The notes under the pieces are model-generated. The model ran no database searches, was not told the DNA's origin, and worked only from the letters and a program-made list of their open reading frames with translations. A stretch of DNA of 64,000 bases from Chitinophaga pinensis (GTDB lineage Bacteria; Bacteroidota; Bacteroidia; Chitinophagales; CAMDFR01): positions 1 to 64,000 of the forward strand of contig CAMART010000003.1 of the NCBI GenBank assembly GCA_945860705.1. Direction: 5' to 3'. Shown here in pieces: positions 51,520 through 60,242 of the stretch. Within the stretch, counting starts at the first letter, position 1, and each line of letters begins with the position of its first letter. The translations under genes and the position numbers were made by a program.

Positions 51520-52218
51520 ATGAAACACATCATAAATATAGTAGTCATCATATTTTTCTCTTTTACTACTAATATGTATGGGCAAAAAGAACCAAGTGCA
51601 AAAGAGAAATACAAAGACTTTGCAATACTTCATCTGGATAGTCTTAAAAAAAATGGTGCACTCATAGTAATACTAAAATCTAAAAGCAGAGCTGTAGAAG
51701 CATATGAAAAAGCAGGCAATACTAAAATAGCTGAAGAGATGATGAATAATATCAAAAAGCAGAATAGATATTTATATAAATCATATATTGCTTTCTGGAA
51801 ATTTTGTCCCGTATTTTTTATTTACGCCAAAGATTTAGACGACTTTAATAAAGGTAAACGTACTAATATTTTTGTTGATTCTACCTATAATATAAATAAC
51901 GATATTACAATGAATCTTCCATTCTATATTTTTAATGAATTTGGCACCTATTATGAAGTACAGAATAAAGATCATGACTATGCTCCAGGCAAATGGAAAA
52001 ATACAAATTATGAAAACTATGACCCAAGTACAGGTATTCCTGTAAAAAGTGATTGTATAGTAGTGAAAGATAAACTTATGAGACAATACAGATTTCCTTT
52101 CCCAAATTATGTACAAACTTGGGGAAGCTTACCGGGTATGAAAAAAGCAGTAGACAATTTGAATAATCGTTTTAAAACAGCCTTTGAAAAAGGATTTGAT
52201 ATCAATGCTGCATTCTAG
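51520..52218 (+). CDS. Secreted protein of unknown function
   Basis: 232 aa with a signal peptide (MKHIINIVVIIFFSFTTNMYGQ). The mature part has a helical start (KYKDFAILHLDSLKKNGALIVILKSKSRAVEAYEKAGN) and an aromatic, Asn-rich second half (FNEFGTYYEVQNKDHDYAPGKWKN). I do not recognise the family by name, though similar unnamed proteins are frequent in Bacteroidota. The stop codon overlaps the preferred lipB start by 14 nt, so lipB is probably translated by coupling. A CATCTTTG near-match to the promoter box lies 17 nt upstream. Confidence 0.6.
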   Translation: MKHIINIVVIIFFSFTTNMYGQKEPSAKEKYKDFAILHLDSLKKNGALIVILKSKSRAVEAYEKAGNTKIAEEMMNNIKKQNRYLYKSYIAFWKFCPVFFIYAKDLDDFNKGKRTNIFVDSTYNINNDITMNLPFYIFNEFGTYYEVQNKDHDYAPGKWKNTNYENYDPSTGIPVKSDCIVVKDKLMRQYRFPFPNYVQTWGSLPGMKKAVDNLNNRFKTAFEKGFDINAAF

Positions 52219-52888
52219 TAAAAAATACCAACTAAAAGATTTAGGTAGTTCTGACTACAAGGAATGCTGGGATTATCAAGAAGAACTTTTTGCAAATAAT
52301 GTTCGGCTGAAAGCAAAAGACGAAACAAGATTAAGCACTGAAAATTACCTCATATTGACTGAACACCAGCCTGTGTATACACTCGGCAAAAGTGGAAACT
52401 TTGACAATTTAATCGTAAATGAAAAACTACTTGGTGCAGATTTTTATAAGATAAATAGAGGTGGTGATATCACATATCATGGTCCAGGACAATTGGTGGT
52501 ATATCCAATTTTAGATTTAGAAAAGTATGAAATTGGGTTAGCTCAGTATATCTGGAATATGGAAGAAATCGTTATTCAATTAATAGCAAAATACGGCTTA
52601 AAAGGCGATAGAAATAAAGGTGCATCTGGAGTATGGCTCGATATTGAAAATCCTTTTAAAATTAGGAAAATATGCGCTGTAGGCGTTCGTGCTAGCAGAC
52701 ATATCACAATGCATGGAATAGCATTTAATGTAGATACAGATTTAAGTTTTTTTGAAAAAATAATCCCTTGTGGCATAGCCAATGCTGGAGTCACTTCTCT
52801 CAGTAAAGAACTCGGCAAAACATTTTCTGTTATTGATATTAAAAATGAGTTTATAGAGTTGTTTGATAAAATATTTGAAGTAAAATAA
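52205..52888 (+). CDS. lipB: Lipoyl(octanoyl) transferase
   Basis: The ORF track starts at a TTG (52184); I prefer the ATG at 52205 (227 aa), which overlaps the upstream gene by 14 nt. Conserved blocks: TEHQPVYTLGKSGNFDNL, NRGGDITYHGPGQLVVYPI (the RGGDxTxHxPGQ motif), HGIAFNVDTDLSFFEKIIPCGIANAGVTSL with the catalytic Cys, and the conserved Lys region before it. LipB moves octanoyl groups from acyl-carrier protein to lipoyl domains of dehydrogenase complexes. lipA is not in the window. Confidence 0.93.
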   Translation: MLHSSKKYQLKDLGSSDYKECWDYQEELFANNVRLKAKDETRLSTENYLILTEHQPVYTLGKSGNFDNLIVNEKLLGADFYKINRGGDITYHGPGQLVVYPILDLEKYEIGLAQYIWNMEEIVIQLIAKYGLKGDRNKGASGVWLDIENPFKIRKICAVGVRASRHITMHGIAFNVDTDLSFFEKIIPCGIANAGVTSLSKELGKTFSVIDIKNEFIELFDKIFEVK

Positions 52889-52958
52889 TTCTTTTAATTT
52901 TAGTATCTAAACTATTTTATTTCTAAAATATTTATATCTTGGTGCACCAAAATATTCC

Positions 52959-53933
52959 ATGAGAGAAATAAGTTTTATAAAAAAGAACGCAAATACTTGG
53001 AAAGAAATTGAAGAAAAACTAGACAAGAAAAGCGATTTAAGTGCTGATGAAACAGCTGATTTGTATATACACTTGACAGATGACCTTGCATACACTAGAT
53101 CATTTTATCCTAATACCAATACTTCATTATATCTAAATCAATTAGCTAGTCATATACATAGACGTATTTATAAAAATAAAAGGGAGGAATCTTCACGGTT
53201 TATAACATTCTTTACTAAAGAAATACCTATAGCAGCATATCAAACAAGAAAGCAAATTTTAACTTCATTTATTATATTTATGGTTTCTGTGATGATTGGT
53301 GCACTTTGCCAACAGTTCGAGCCTGCTACTTCAAATTACATATTGGGAGATGCTTATGTAAATATGACTATAGAAAATATAGAAAATGGCGACCCAATGG
53401 GAGTGTATAGAAGTGATAGCAAGCCTGAAATGTTTTTTAGGATTGGTACCAATAATATAAAAGTTGCTTTTTATGCTTTTATTGGTGGTATTACATTATC
53501 CTTATTTACAGTATATGCCTTATTTGCAAATGGAATCATGCTAGGTGCTTTTCAGTGGTTCTTTGTACAGAAAGGATATTTTTGGGTATCTTTTTCTACT
53601 ATTTTTATTCATGGAGCTCTCGAGATAAGTGCTATAGTGATAGCAGGAGGAGCTGGTTTAGCTCTTGGCAATAGTATATTGTTTCCACGTACCTATACTA
53701 GAACTCAATCACTTGTTGAAGCTGCTAAACGAGCTTTAAAAATAATGATAGGCCTTATACCTATTTTTATAGTAGCTGCATATTTAGAAAGCTTTGTAAC
53801 TCACCAATATAAAGAGCTACCAGAAATATTTAAAATAGCTATTATTGTTTTTTCTTTGGCATACTTAGTTACCTATTTTTATGTATATCCTCTATCTCTA
53901 AATCCCTCTGAAGCAGATGACCATATACAATAA
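52959..53933 (+). CDS. Stage II sporulation protein M-like membrane protein
   Basis: 324 aa. The N-terminal 100 residues are soluble and helical, with the conserved REISFIKKNANTWKEIEEKLD and ELYIHLTDDLAYTRSFYPNT-like sequence. Five or so transmembrane helices follow, including FISFMVSVMIGALCQQF, the VAFYAFIGGITLSLFTVYALFANGIMLGAFQW block and GALEISAIVIAGGAGLALG, the latter two typical of the SpoIIM/DUF95 family. The organism need not sporulate. First gene of a five-gene operon with DUF4129, DUF4350, MoxR and DUF58 genes, a conserved set in Bacteroidota. Confidence 0.9.
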   Translation: MREISFIKKNANTWKEIEEKLDKKSDLSADETADLYIHLTDDLAYTRSFYPNTNTSLYLNQLASHIHRRIYKNKREESSRFITFFTKEIPIAAYQTRKQILTSFIIFMVSVMIGALCQQFEPATSNYILGDAYVNMTIENIENGDPMGVYRSDSKPEMFFRIGTNNIKVAFYAFIGGITLSLFTVYALFANGIMLGAFQWFFVQKGYFWVSFSTIFIHGALEISAIVIAGGAGLALGNSILFPRTYTRTQSLVEAAKRALKIMIGLIPIFIVAAYLESFVTHQYKELPEIFKIAIIVFSLAYLVTYFYVYPLSLNPSEADDHIQ

Positions 53934-53960
53934 GATAGAACTTTATAATTATTTTTATTA

Positions 53961-54677
53961 ATGATAATTAAAAATCTAATTTCATTTTTACTATTCGTAT
54001 TCATTGCCATACAAAGCAATGCTGTGCCTATTCAATACGACTCAATTATTATTACTCAACGTAAGTTTGATACAAAAAACATAGAACAACTCAAGAAAAA
54101 ACATAAATATGATTATGGTAAAGAACAAATAACTAAAAAACCTTCTAATAATTATATTCAAAAATTGATTCAACAATTCTTTGAAAAATTATACAGAACT
54201 ATATTTAGTAGTTGGAAAGATATAGGGCTTGGTGCTATGATATTCAGAATCGTACTCTATATAATATTTTTAATTTTTGTAGTTTATTTATTGCTACAGA
54301 TTTTCAATATTAAAGATATTTTTGGGCGAAATAAGAAAATAATAGATCTGCCATACGATATAGAAAATGAAAATATACATGAGCTAGATTTCAATCAACT
54401 CATAGCAAAAGCACTCGAAGAACATCAATATAGACTGGCTATAAGACTACAATACCTAAACTCAATAAAAAAACTAAGTGATAGTAATCTGATTCAATGG
54501 AGTATCGAAAAAACGAATATGCACTATATCATCGAGATAAATTCAAAATATAAAAATGATTTTATTTCATTGACTCAAATATTTGATTGGGTATGGTATG
54601 GTGAGTACTTGGTTGATAAAAATGAATATGAAAAATTTGCTATTCAATTTAATAATTTTAATAAGTCTATCAGTTAA
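53961..54677 (+). CDS. DUF4129-type membrane protein
   Basis: 238 aa. A signal-like start (LISFLLFVFIAIQSNAV), a Lys-rich region, then one transmembrane helix at about 90-110 (FRIVLYIIFLIFVVYLLLQI). The C-terminal cytoplasmic part contains the DUF4129 pattern: ELDFNQLIAKALEEHQYRLAIRLQYLNSIKKLSDSNLIQW and FDWVWYGEYLVDKNEYEKFAIQFNNF. It lies 27 nt after the SpoIIM-like gene, and its stop is directly followed by the GTG of the next gene. Likely part of a MoxR-DUF58 membrane complex; exact role unknown. Confidence 0.8.
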   Translation: MIIKNLISFLLFVFIAIQSNAVPIQYDSIIITQRKFDTKNIEQLKKKHKYDYGKEQITKKPSNNYIQKLIQQFFEKLYRTIFSSWKDIGLGAMIFRIVLYIIFLIFVVYLLLQIFNIKDIFGRNKKIIDLPYDIENENIHELDFNQLIAKALEEHQYRLAIRLQYLNSIKKLSDSNLIQWSIEKTNMHYIIEINSKYKNDFISLTQIFDWVWYGEYLVDKNEYEKFAIQFNNFNKSIS

Positions 54678-55898
54678 GTGAAAAATAAAAATATAATCAT
54701 TTCACTATTTTTATTGATAGCTACTATAGCTGTGATAGCTGTTGTGTATTCTTATGCGCCAAAACCTGTAGACTGGTCACCTACATTTGAAAGAAAAAAA
54801 GATACTCCATTTGGCTCTAAATTAATATTTGAAAACTTAAAAGACGTTTTTCCAAAAAGCAAAATAGTCACTAATAATAAAAGTTTATATGACCATCTCG
54901 ATGATGCAAAACTCAAAAATACCAACTATATCATCATCTCTAATAAATTAGATTTATACGATGTAGATATGCGTGCATTGCTCAACTATGTAGCAGATGG
55001 GAATAATGTTTTTATTTCAACCAATGAGTTGAGTTATCATTTTCAAGATACTATAGGATGCTACTTCAATATGAATTTTAGTATCAAAGACATAATACCA
55101 AATAAAGTAAATGCAAAAAATAATTATACGCATACTTTTACTAATAAATCTTTAGGTAAAAACTATGTATATAATTTCAAACGAATGTTTGATCCTACAA
55201 TCATATATATAGCTGATACATTGGCCTATAAAGTATTGGCAGTAGACGATAAAAAAAATCCTGTATTTGTATCTACTAAGTATGGAAATGGAAACTTATA
55301 TTTACACTCTTATCCATACGCATTTTCCAATTATTACTTGTTGTACAAAAACAATAACGAATACATCTCGAAGTGCCTAAGTATACTACCAGAAAAAACT
55401 ACCGTATTTTGGGATGAATATTATAAAAAAGAACAACTAGAAAATCAAGAAGACTTTAGTCCAATAAAATTTATACTAAAAACTCCTGCACTCAAATGGG
55501 CTTGGCATATCACATTATTGAGTCTTTTGGTTTATGTGATATTTAGAGTGAAAAGACAGCAGAGAATCATTCCCATTTTGAAACCATTTGAGAATACCAG
55601 TTTACAATTTATAAAAACTGTAGGTAGGCTCTATTTCAATAAAGGTGACCACAATGACATCATAAAAAAACAAATCGCTCATTGGCTTGAATATATTCGA
55701 TCAAAACTAATAATTCCTACAGCTACGCTAGATAGTAAGTTTATAGAATCTGTATCAGAAAAATCGGGTATAGAAAAATATAAAATAGAAGAGATAATAT
55801 ATGTAATCACTGATTTGAAAAATGGTGGTGCTTCTAAAAATGATGTTATTAATTTATATAAAAAATTAGAATACTTTTATAAAAACTCAAAACGATAA
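54678..55898 (+). CDS. DUF4350-like membrane protein
   Basis: 406 aa. An N-terminal transmembrane helix (IIISLFLLIATIAVIAVVYSYA) leads to a periplasmic domain with the DUF4350 pattern (KKDTPFGSKLIFENLKDVFPKSKI, NYIIISNKLDLYDVDMRALLNYVADGNNVFIST, then LYLHSYPYAFSNYYLL). A second helix at about 275-292 (AWHITLLSLLVYVIFRVK) leads to a short cytoplasmic tail. It starts at a GTG immediately after the previous stop (TAAGTG), and no later ATG would retain the helix. Third gene of the MoxR operon. Confidence 0.82.
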   Translation: MKNKNIIISLFLLIATIAVIAVVYSYAPKPVDWSPTFERKKDTPFGSKLIFENLKDVFPKSKIVTNNKSLYDHLDDAKLKNTNYIIISNKLDLYDVDMRALLNYVADGNNVFISTNELSYHFQDTIGCYFNMNFSIKDIIPNKVNAKNNYTHTFTNKSLGKNYVYNFKRMFDPTIIYIADTLAYKVLAVDDKKNPVFVSTKYGNGNLYLHSYPYAFSNYYLLYKNNNEYISKCLSILPEKTTVFWDEYYKKEQLENQEDFSPIKFILKTPALKWAWHITLLSLLVYVIFRVKRQQRIIPILKPFENTSLQFIKTVGRLYFNKGDHNDIIKKQIAHWLEYIRSKLIIPTATLDSKFIESVSEKSGIEKYKIEEIIYVITDLKNGGASKNDVINLYKKLEYFYKNSKR

Positions 55899-55901
55899 AA
55901 T

Positions 55902-56894
55902 ATGGAAATGGAAACTACAAACGAAATGAATTTTTCTAATAGACTTGATTTAACAGGTGTTACAAATACTGTAGCTAACATAAAAGCTGAAATAAGAAAA
56001 ATAATAGTAGGACAAGATGAAATGATAGAGTTATTGCTTACTGCACTTCTTGCAGAAGGACATGTATTGATAGAAGGTGTGCCCGGTACTGCAAAAACAC
56101 TTACAGCAAAACTACTTGCAAAAACAATTCAAAGTCCGTTTAGCAGAATACAGTTTACTCCAGACTTGATGCCTAGTGATGTATTGGGAACCAGTATTTA
56201 TAATTTCAAAACGAGTGAATTTGAATTTAAAAAAGGACCTATTTTCTCCAATATTATTTTGATAGATGAAATCAATCGTTCGCCTGCAAAAACACAAGCT
56301 GCACTTTTTGAAGTGATGGAAGAAAGACAAATAACTGTAGATGGAAGTACCAGAAAATTGGATGCACCTTTTTTTGTAATAGCAACTCAAAATCCTATAG
56401 AACAAGAAGGAACTTATAGATTGCCCGAAGCGCAACTCGATAGGTTTTTGTTTAAAATAGAAGTACACTATCCAAAACTAGAAGAAGAAGTGCACATACT
56501 AGACAATCATCACTCATCAAACAAAACAAATGATATCAGTGACATAAAAGGAATCATCAATGCATCTACTATACAAGAATATCAAGCACTCTGTAGAAAA
56601 GTAATTGTAGAAAGTAAACTGATAAATTTTATTGCACAGCTCGTTCACAAAACTAGAAATATGCCAGAACTATACCTAGGTGCATCTACACGTGCCAGTG
56701 TAAATATATTGAATGCATCAAAAGCATTTGCGATACTTCAAGGTAGAGATTTTGTGACTCCTGATGATATTATTTTTGTAGCAAAACCTATTCTAAGACA
56801 TAGAGTGATACTAACTCCAGAAAAAGAAATGGAAGGTATCACCGCCAATGATGTAGTAGATATATTGATTAAAAGTATAGAAATACCAAGATAA
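55902..56894 (+). CDS. MoxR family AAA+ ATPase
   Basis: 330 aa. Walker A EGVPGTAKTLTAKLLAK, Walker B NIILIDEINRSPAKTQAALFEVMEERQIT, sensor 1 FVIATQNPIEQEGTYRLPEAQLDRF and the second-helix insert typical of MoxR. MoxR ATPases act as chaperones that insert metals or mature complexes together with VWA-fold proteins. The DUF58 protein encoded 4 nt downstream is its likely partner. It starts 3 nt after the DUF4350 gene stop, in a five-gene operon. Confidence 0.93.
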   Translation: MEMETTNEMNFSNRLDLTGVTNTVANIKAEIRKIIVGQDEMIELLLTALLAEGHVLIEGVPGTAKTLTAKLLAKTIQSPFSRIQFTPDLMPSDVLGTSIYNFKTSEFEFKKGPIFSNIILIDEINRSPAKTQAALFEVMEERQITVDGSTRKLDAPFFVIATQNPIEQEGTYRLPEAQLDRFLFKIEVHYPKLEEEVHILDNHHSSNKTNDISDIKGIINASTIQEYQALCRKVIVESKLINFIAQLVHKTRNMPELYLGASTRASVNILNASKAFAILQGRDFVTPDDIIFVAKPILRHRVILTPEKEMEGITANDVVDILIKSIEIPR

Positions 56895-56898
56895 GAAG

Positions 56899-58236
56899 AT
56901 GCTTTCATTTTACAAATCTCTTTATCTGAATAGAAGATTGTTTATATGCATCTTTGGTTTGGTCATGCTCTTTATTGTGAGCTTTGCTATATCATGGATG
57001 TTTATCATCACTAAATTACTTTTTATAGTTTTTCTAATATTGATTTTAATAGATATTGTAATGCTGTATAATAAAAATACTAAAGGTATTTTTGGAACTA
57101 GAATCTGTCCAGAAAAATTTTCTAATGGAGATGAAAATGAGATAAATATTTATATAGAAAACCAATACAATTTCAACTGTAAACTAAAAATAATAGATGA
57201 AACTCCCTTTCAATTTCAATTTAGAAAAGCGAGTTTTAGAATACCTATAGCAAGTGGTGATAAAACAAAAATAAACTATCATCTAAGACCTACTATGAGA
57301 GGCGAGTATATGTTTGGCGCATTAAATATATATGCCACAGGTATCATAGGACTAGTCTCTAGAAGGTTTGTATATGATGAAAAAAAGATAGTGCCTGTGT
57401 ATCCATCTTATCTGCAAATGCGAAAATATGAATTGCTAGCTATATCTAACAGGCTCAATGAATATGGTATAAAAAAACTAAGAAAAATAGGACAGAGTAT
57501 AGAATTTGAACAAATAAAAAACTATGTAGCCGGAGATGATTTCAGAACTATAAATTGGAAAGCATCATCGAGAAGAAACGAACTCATGGTCAATCACTAT
57601 AGCGATGAAAAATCTCAACAAGTATATAGTATTATAGATAAAGGCAGATTGATGAAAATGCCTTTTGAAGGACTTAGTTTGCTAGATTATGCTATCAATA
57701 CGAGTTTAGTTATTTCAAATATTGCCATAAAAAAAGATGATAAAGCTGGACTAATTACTTTTAATAAGAATGTAGAATCATTTGTAAAAGCAGATAAGAA
57801 AAGTATACAGATGTATAAAATACAAGAAGCATTATACAATCAGAAAACTACTTTCCAAGAAAGCGATTTTGAAAAAATGAGTATCAATGTAAGAAACAGA
57901 CTTTCACAAAGAAGTTTATTGATAGTATATACCAATTTCGAATCGGTACTATCTATGCGCAGACAGCAGGACTATCTAGCATCACTGACTAAAAATCATG
58001 TTGTGGTAGTGGTATTTTTTGAAAATACAGAAGTGAAAAAAATATACGAATCTGAATCAAAAACACTAGAAGATGTATATATAAGAACTATAGCTGACAA
58101 ATTTGTATTGGAGAAAAAACAAATAGTAAAAGAACTTAAGCAAAGAGGAATCTACAGTATACTTACCTCACCAAAAAACTTAACTGTTAATACTATAAAT
58201 AAATATTTAGAGTTTAAATCGAAAGGAATAATATAG
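56899..58236 (+). CDS. DUF58 domain protein with N-terminal membrane helices
   Basis: 445 aa. Two transmembrane helices near the N-terminus (about 13-33 and 35-55), a beta-rich region (GDENEINIYIENQYNFNCKLKI, RPTMRGEYMFGALNIYATG), then the DUF58 block: GQSIEFEQIKNYVAGDDFRTINWKASSRRNELMVNHYSDEKS. The final part is VWA-like (YSIIDKGRLM ... LLIVYTNFE), but the MIDAS Asp-x-Ser-x-Ser is absent (IIDKGRLMKM), so metal binding may be lost. Last gene of the MoxR operon. Compare the short DUF58 protein at 27212, which keeps DTSSSM. Confidence 0.87.
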   Translation: MLSFYKSLYLNRRLFICIFGLVMLFIVSFAISWMFIITKLLFIVFLILILIDIVMLYNKNTKGIFGTRICPEKFSNGDENEINIYIENQYNFNCKLKIIDETPFQFQFRKASFRIPIASGDKTKINYHLRPTMRGEYMFGALNIYATGIIGLVSRRFVYDEKKIVPVYPSYLQMRKYELLAISNRLNEYGIKKLRKIGQSIEFEQIKNYVAGDDFRTINWKASSRRNELMVNHYSDEKSQQVYSIIDKGRLMKMPFEGLSLLDYAINTSLVISNIAIKKDDKAGLITFNKNVESFVKADKKSIQMYKIQEALYNQKTTFQESDFEKMSINVRNRLSQRSLLIVYTNFESVLSMRRQQDYLASLTKNHVVVVVFFENTEVKKIYESESKTLEDVYIRTIADKFVLEKKQIVKELKQRGIYSILTSPKNLTVNTINKYLEFKSKGII

Positions 58237-58255
58237 TACTTAAAAAATCTATATT

Positions 58256-58714
58256 TTACTTACCAAATTGTGTCAAGTGATGATCTAGATGTTTGTACAT
58301 CATATTATTCCACTCTGTAGCACTCAATGCACCAAATGAGTGAGATTCTTTTCCTTCAAAATAACTCGCACCTAATTCATATACTTTATCTATATGCTCT
58401 ATTAAACGAGTTTTTTCTTTTTCAAATTCTCTAGCATCTGAAATAATAAACTGAGGTGCAGTTTGCCCATTTTTTTGATACGTACTCTCTCCTACTACTT
58501 TATTTTTTACAAATAATTTGAGCATCAATTTTACAAATGCATTAGGTTTTGGATGTTTATCTGTAAAGAGCATTTCATAAGTCACATTGCAATGCGCCAG
58601 CATCTGAGCTACATTCATTTTACCCCATAGTGGTGTAGTATTGTTTTCTAAAGAATTTATTCTAGATTTAATAGTTTCTAATGTAGATTTTTCAAATATA
58701 TTTGGTAATGCCAT
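58256..58714 (-). CDS. DUF1569 family protein (DinB-like fold)
   Basis: 152 aa. Family segments: TTPLWGKMNVAQMLAHCNVTYEMLFTDKHPKPN (with the conserved M-x-x-A-x-M-L-A-H-C block), PQFIISDAREFEKEKTRLIEHIDKV and HSFGALSATEWNNMMYKHLDHHLTQFGK. The H-C, H-D-H-H pattern resembles the metal triad of DinB-like four-helix proteins. Function unproven, perhaps a thiol-linked transferase. It converges with the DUF58 gene, leaving 19 nt. The 213-nt gap to 58928 is AT-rich, with an imperfect inverted repeat (TTTTGAATTATGAAT against ATTCATAATTAT) and nothing else recognised. Confidence 0.82.
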   Translation of the reverse strand: MALPNIFEKSTLETIKSRINSLENNTTPLWGKMNVAQMLAHCNVTYEMLFTDKHPKPNAFVKLMLKLFVKNKVVGESTYQKNGQTAPQFIISDAREFEKEKTRLIEHIDKVYELGASYFEGKESHSFGALSATEWNNMMYKHLDHHLTQFGK

Positions 58715-58927
58715 CTTTTTAAATTTTGAGTTATATAATTTTGAATTATGAATATTTTGTAATTACTATAAAATGTATTTCAAAATATTTTGTGATTATT
58801 TTTAGTATTATATATTATTTGAGATATAGATTTTCTAACAGTAAATTATTTAAAGTTTTATATTCAAAATTTAAAATTCAATAATTCATAATTATGACTG
58901 TCTAGTATCTATAAAGCCTTGTCGTGA

Positions 58928-60085
58928 CTATTTATCTAATGCCTGTGCTAAATCTGCAATCAAATCTTCTACATCTTCAACACCTACACTTAGTCTTAGC
59001 AAATTATCTACTACACCTACACGTTCTCTTTCTTCTTTCGGTATAGAAGCATGTGTCATCGTAGCGGGATGATTGATTAAAGATTCTACACCGCCTAAAG
59101 ATTCTGCTAATGAAAATACTTCGAATGAAGATGCTATTTTAAATGTTTTTTCTAAATCTGCATTTTTCAATACTATAGAAATCATTCCTCCAAAATCACG
59201 CATTTGTTTTTTGGCAATTTCATGATTTGGATGATCTGTAAATCCTGGCCAATAGATTTTTTCTATAGCAGGATGTGTTTTTAGAAATTCAGCTATTTTT
59301 CTACCATTAAAGCAATGTCTTTCCATTCTTAGGTGTAGCGTTTTTATTCCTCTCATAACTAAAAATGAATCCATAGGCCCTGGAGTTGCTCCACAACTAT
59401 TGTGTATGAAAGCAATTCTCTCGTATAATGAATCATCATTCATAATCAGTGCACCCATCACCACGTCACTATGACCACCAAGATATTTTGTAACACTATG
59501 CATCACTATATCTGCACCAAGTGCTAACGGATTTTGCAAGTATGGAGAAGCAAATGTATTATCCACAGCTAAAATCAATTTATGTTCTTTAGCTATTTTT
59601 GCACAAGCTTCTATATCTATAATCTGCATAGTAGGATTGGTAGGAGTTTCAGCCCATATCATTTTTGTATTTGCATTTACATACTTTGCTATATTACTAG
59701 CATCAGTCATATTCACAAAATGAAAAACAATGCCCATTGGTGCAAATATTTTTGTAAACATTCTATATGATCCACCATACAAATCATCGCCAGTGATCAC
59801 CTCATCTCCGGGTTTTAAAAGCTTGATAACTGCATCCATGGAACCCATACCACTACTAAAACATAATGCATATTTACCATTTTCAAGAGCTGCAAGATTT
59901 TTTTCTAAAGCCATTCTTGTAGGATTTTTTCCTCGAGCATATGCAAATCCTTTATGCTTTCCTGGTGACTCTTGAACAAATGTTGATGTTTGAAAAATCG
60001 GTGTCATGATAGCTCCTGTGCTAGGATCTGGTTCAGCACCTGCATGAATTGCTTTAGTACCAAATTTATAATTTTTATCGCTCAT
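58928..60085 (-). CDS. Cystathionine gamma-synthase / lyase family PLP enzyme
   Basis: 385 aa, family of Cys/Met metabolism PLP enzymes. The PLP lysine lies in MHSVTKYLGGHSDVVMGA; other blocks are FAYARGKNPTRMALEKNLAALENG near the N-terminus, YGGSYRMFTKIFAPMGI, WAETPTNPTMQIIDI and FSLAESLGGVESLINHPATMTHA at the C-terminus. These enzymes make or cleave cystathionine. It may work with the beta-synthase-like enzyme at 30459 in transsulfuration, though direction cannot be told. A TATTTTTG box lies 29 nt upstream. Confidence 0.92.
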   Translation of the reverse strand: MSDKNYKFGTKAIHAGAEPDPSTGAIMTPIFQTSTFVQESPGKHKGFAYARGKNPTRMALEKNLAALENGKYALCFSSGMGSMDAVIKLLKPGDEVITGDDLYGGSYRMFTKIFAPMGIVFHFVNMTDASNIAKYVNANTKMIWAETPTNPTMQIIDIEACAKIAKEHKLILAVDNTFASPYLQNPLALGADIVMHSVTKYLGGHSDVVMGALIMNDDSLYERIAFIHNSCGATPGPMDSFLVMRGIKTLHLRMERHCFNGRKIAEFLKTHPAIEKIYWPGFTDHPNHEIAKKQMRDFGGMISIVLKNADLEKTFKIASSFEVFSLAESLGGVESLINHPATMTHASIPKEERERVGVVDNLLRLSVGVEDVEDLIADLAQALDK

Positions 60086-60114
60086 TTTATACTTTTTCTA
60101 TTTAATAATAAATA

Positions 60115-60122
60115 CAAAAATA
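60115..60122 (-). promoter_or_regulatory. TAnnTTTG promoter box (cystathionine gamma-synthase gene)
   Basis: TATTTTTG on the minus strand, 29 nt before the ATG at 60085. Confidence 0.45.
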
Positions 60123-60201
60123 CTAATCTATAAGTATATAGCTCTTAATATTATTTAACTTATTCATATTTACTTTAAACAATCAATAAATATAGAATCC
60201 G

Positions 60202-60209
60202 TAACTTTG
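60202..60209 (+). promoter_or_regulatory. TAnnTTTG promoter box (malic enzyme gene)
   Basis: TAACTTTG, exact consensus, 33 nt before the ATG at 60243; divergent from the cystathionine gamma-synthase promoter. Confidence 0.65.
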
Positions 60210-60242
60210 CCGACCAAAAACAAATCAAACGAAAATTTATAA

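Noticed and set aside
52959-53933. Sporulation locus
   Set aside because: The SpoIIM-like protein is part of a MoxR operon common in non-spore-forming Bacteroidota; no other spore genes are present.
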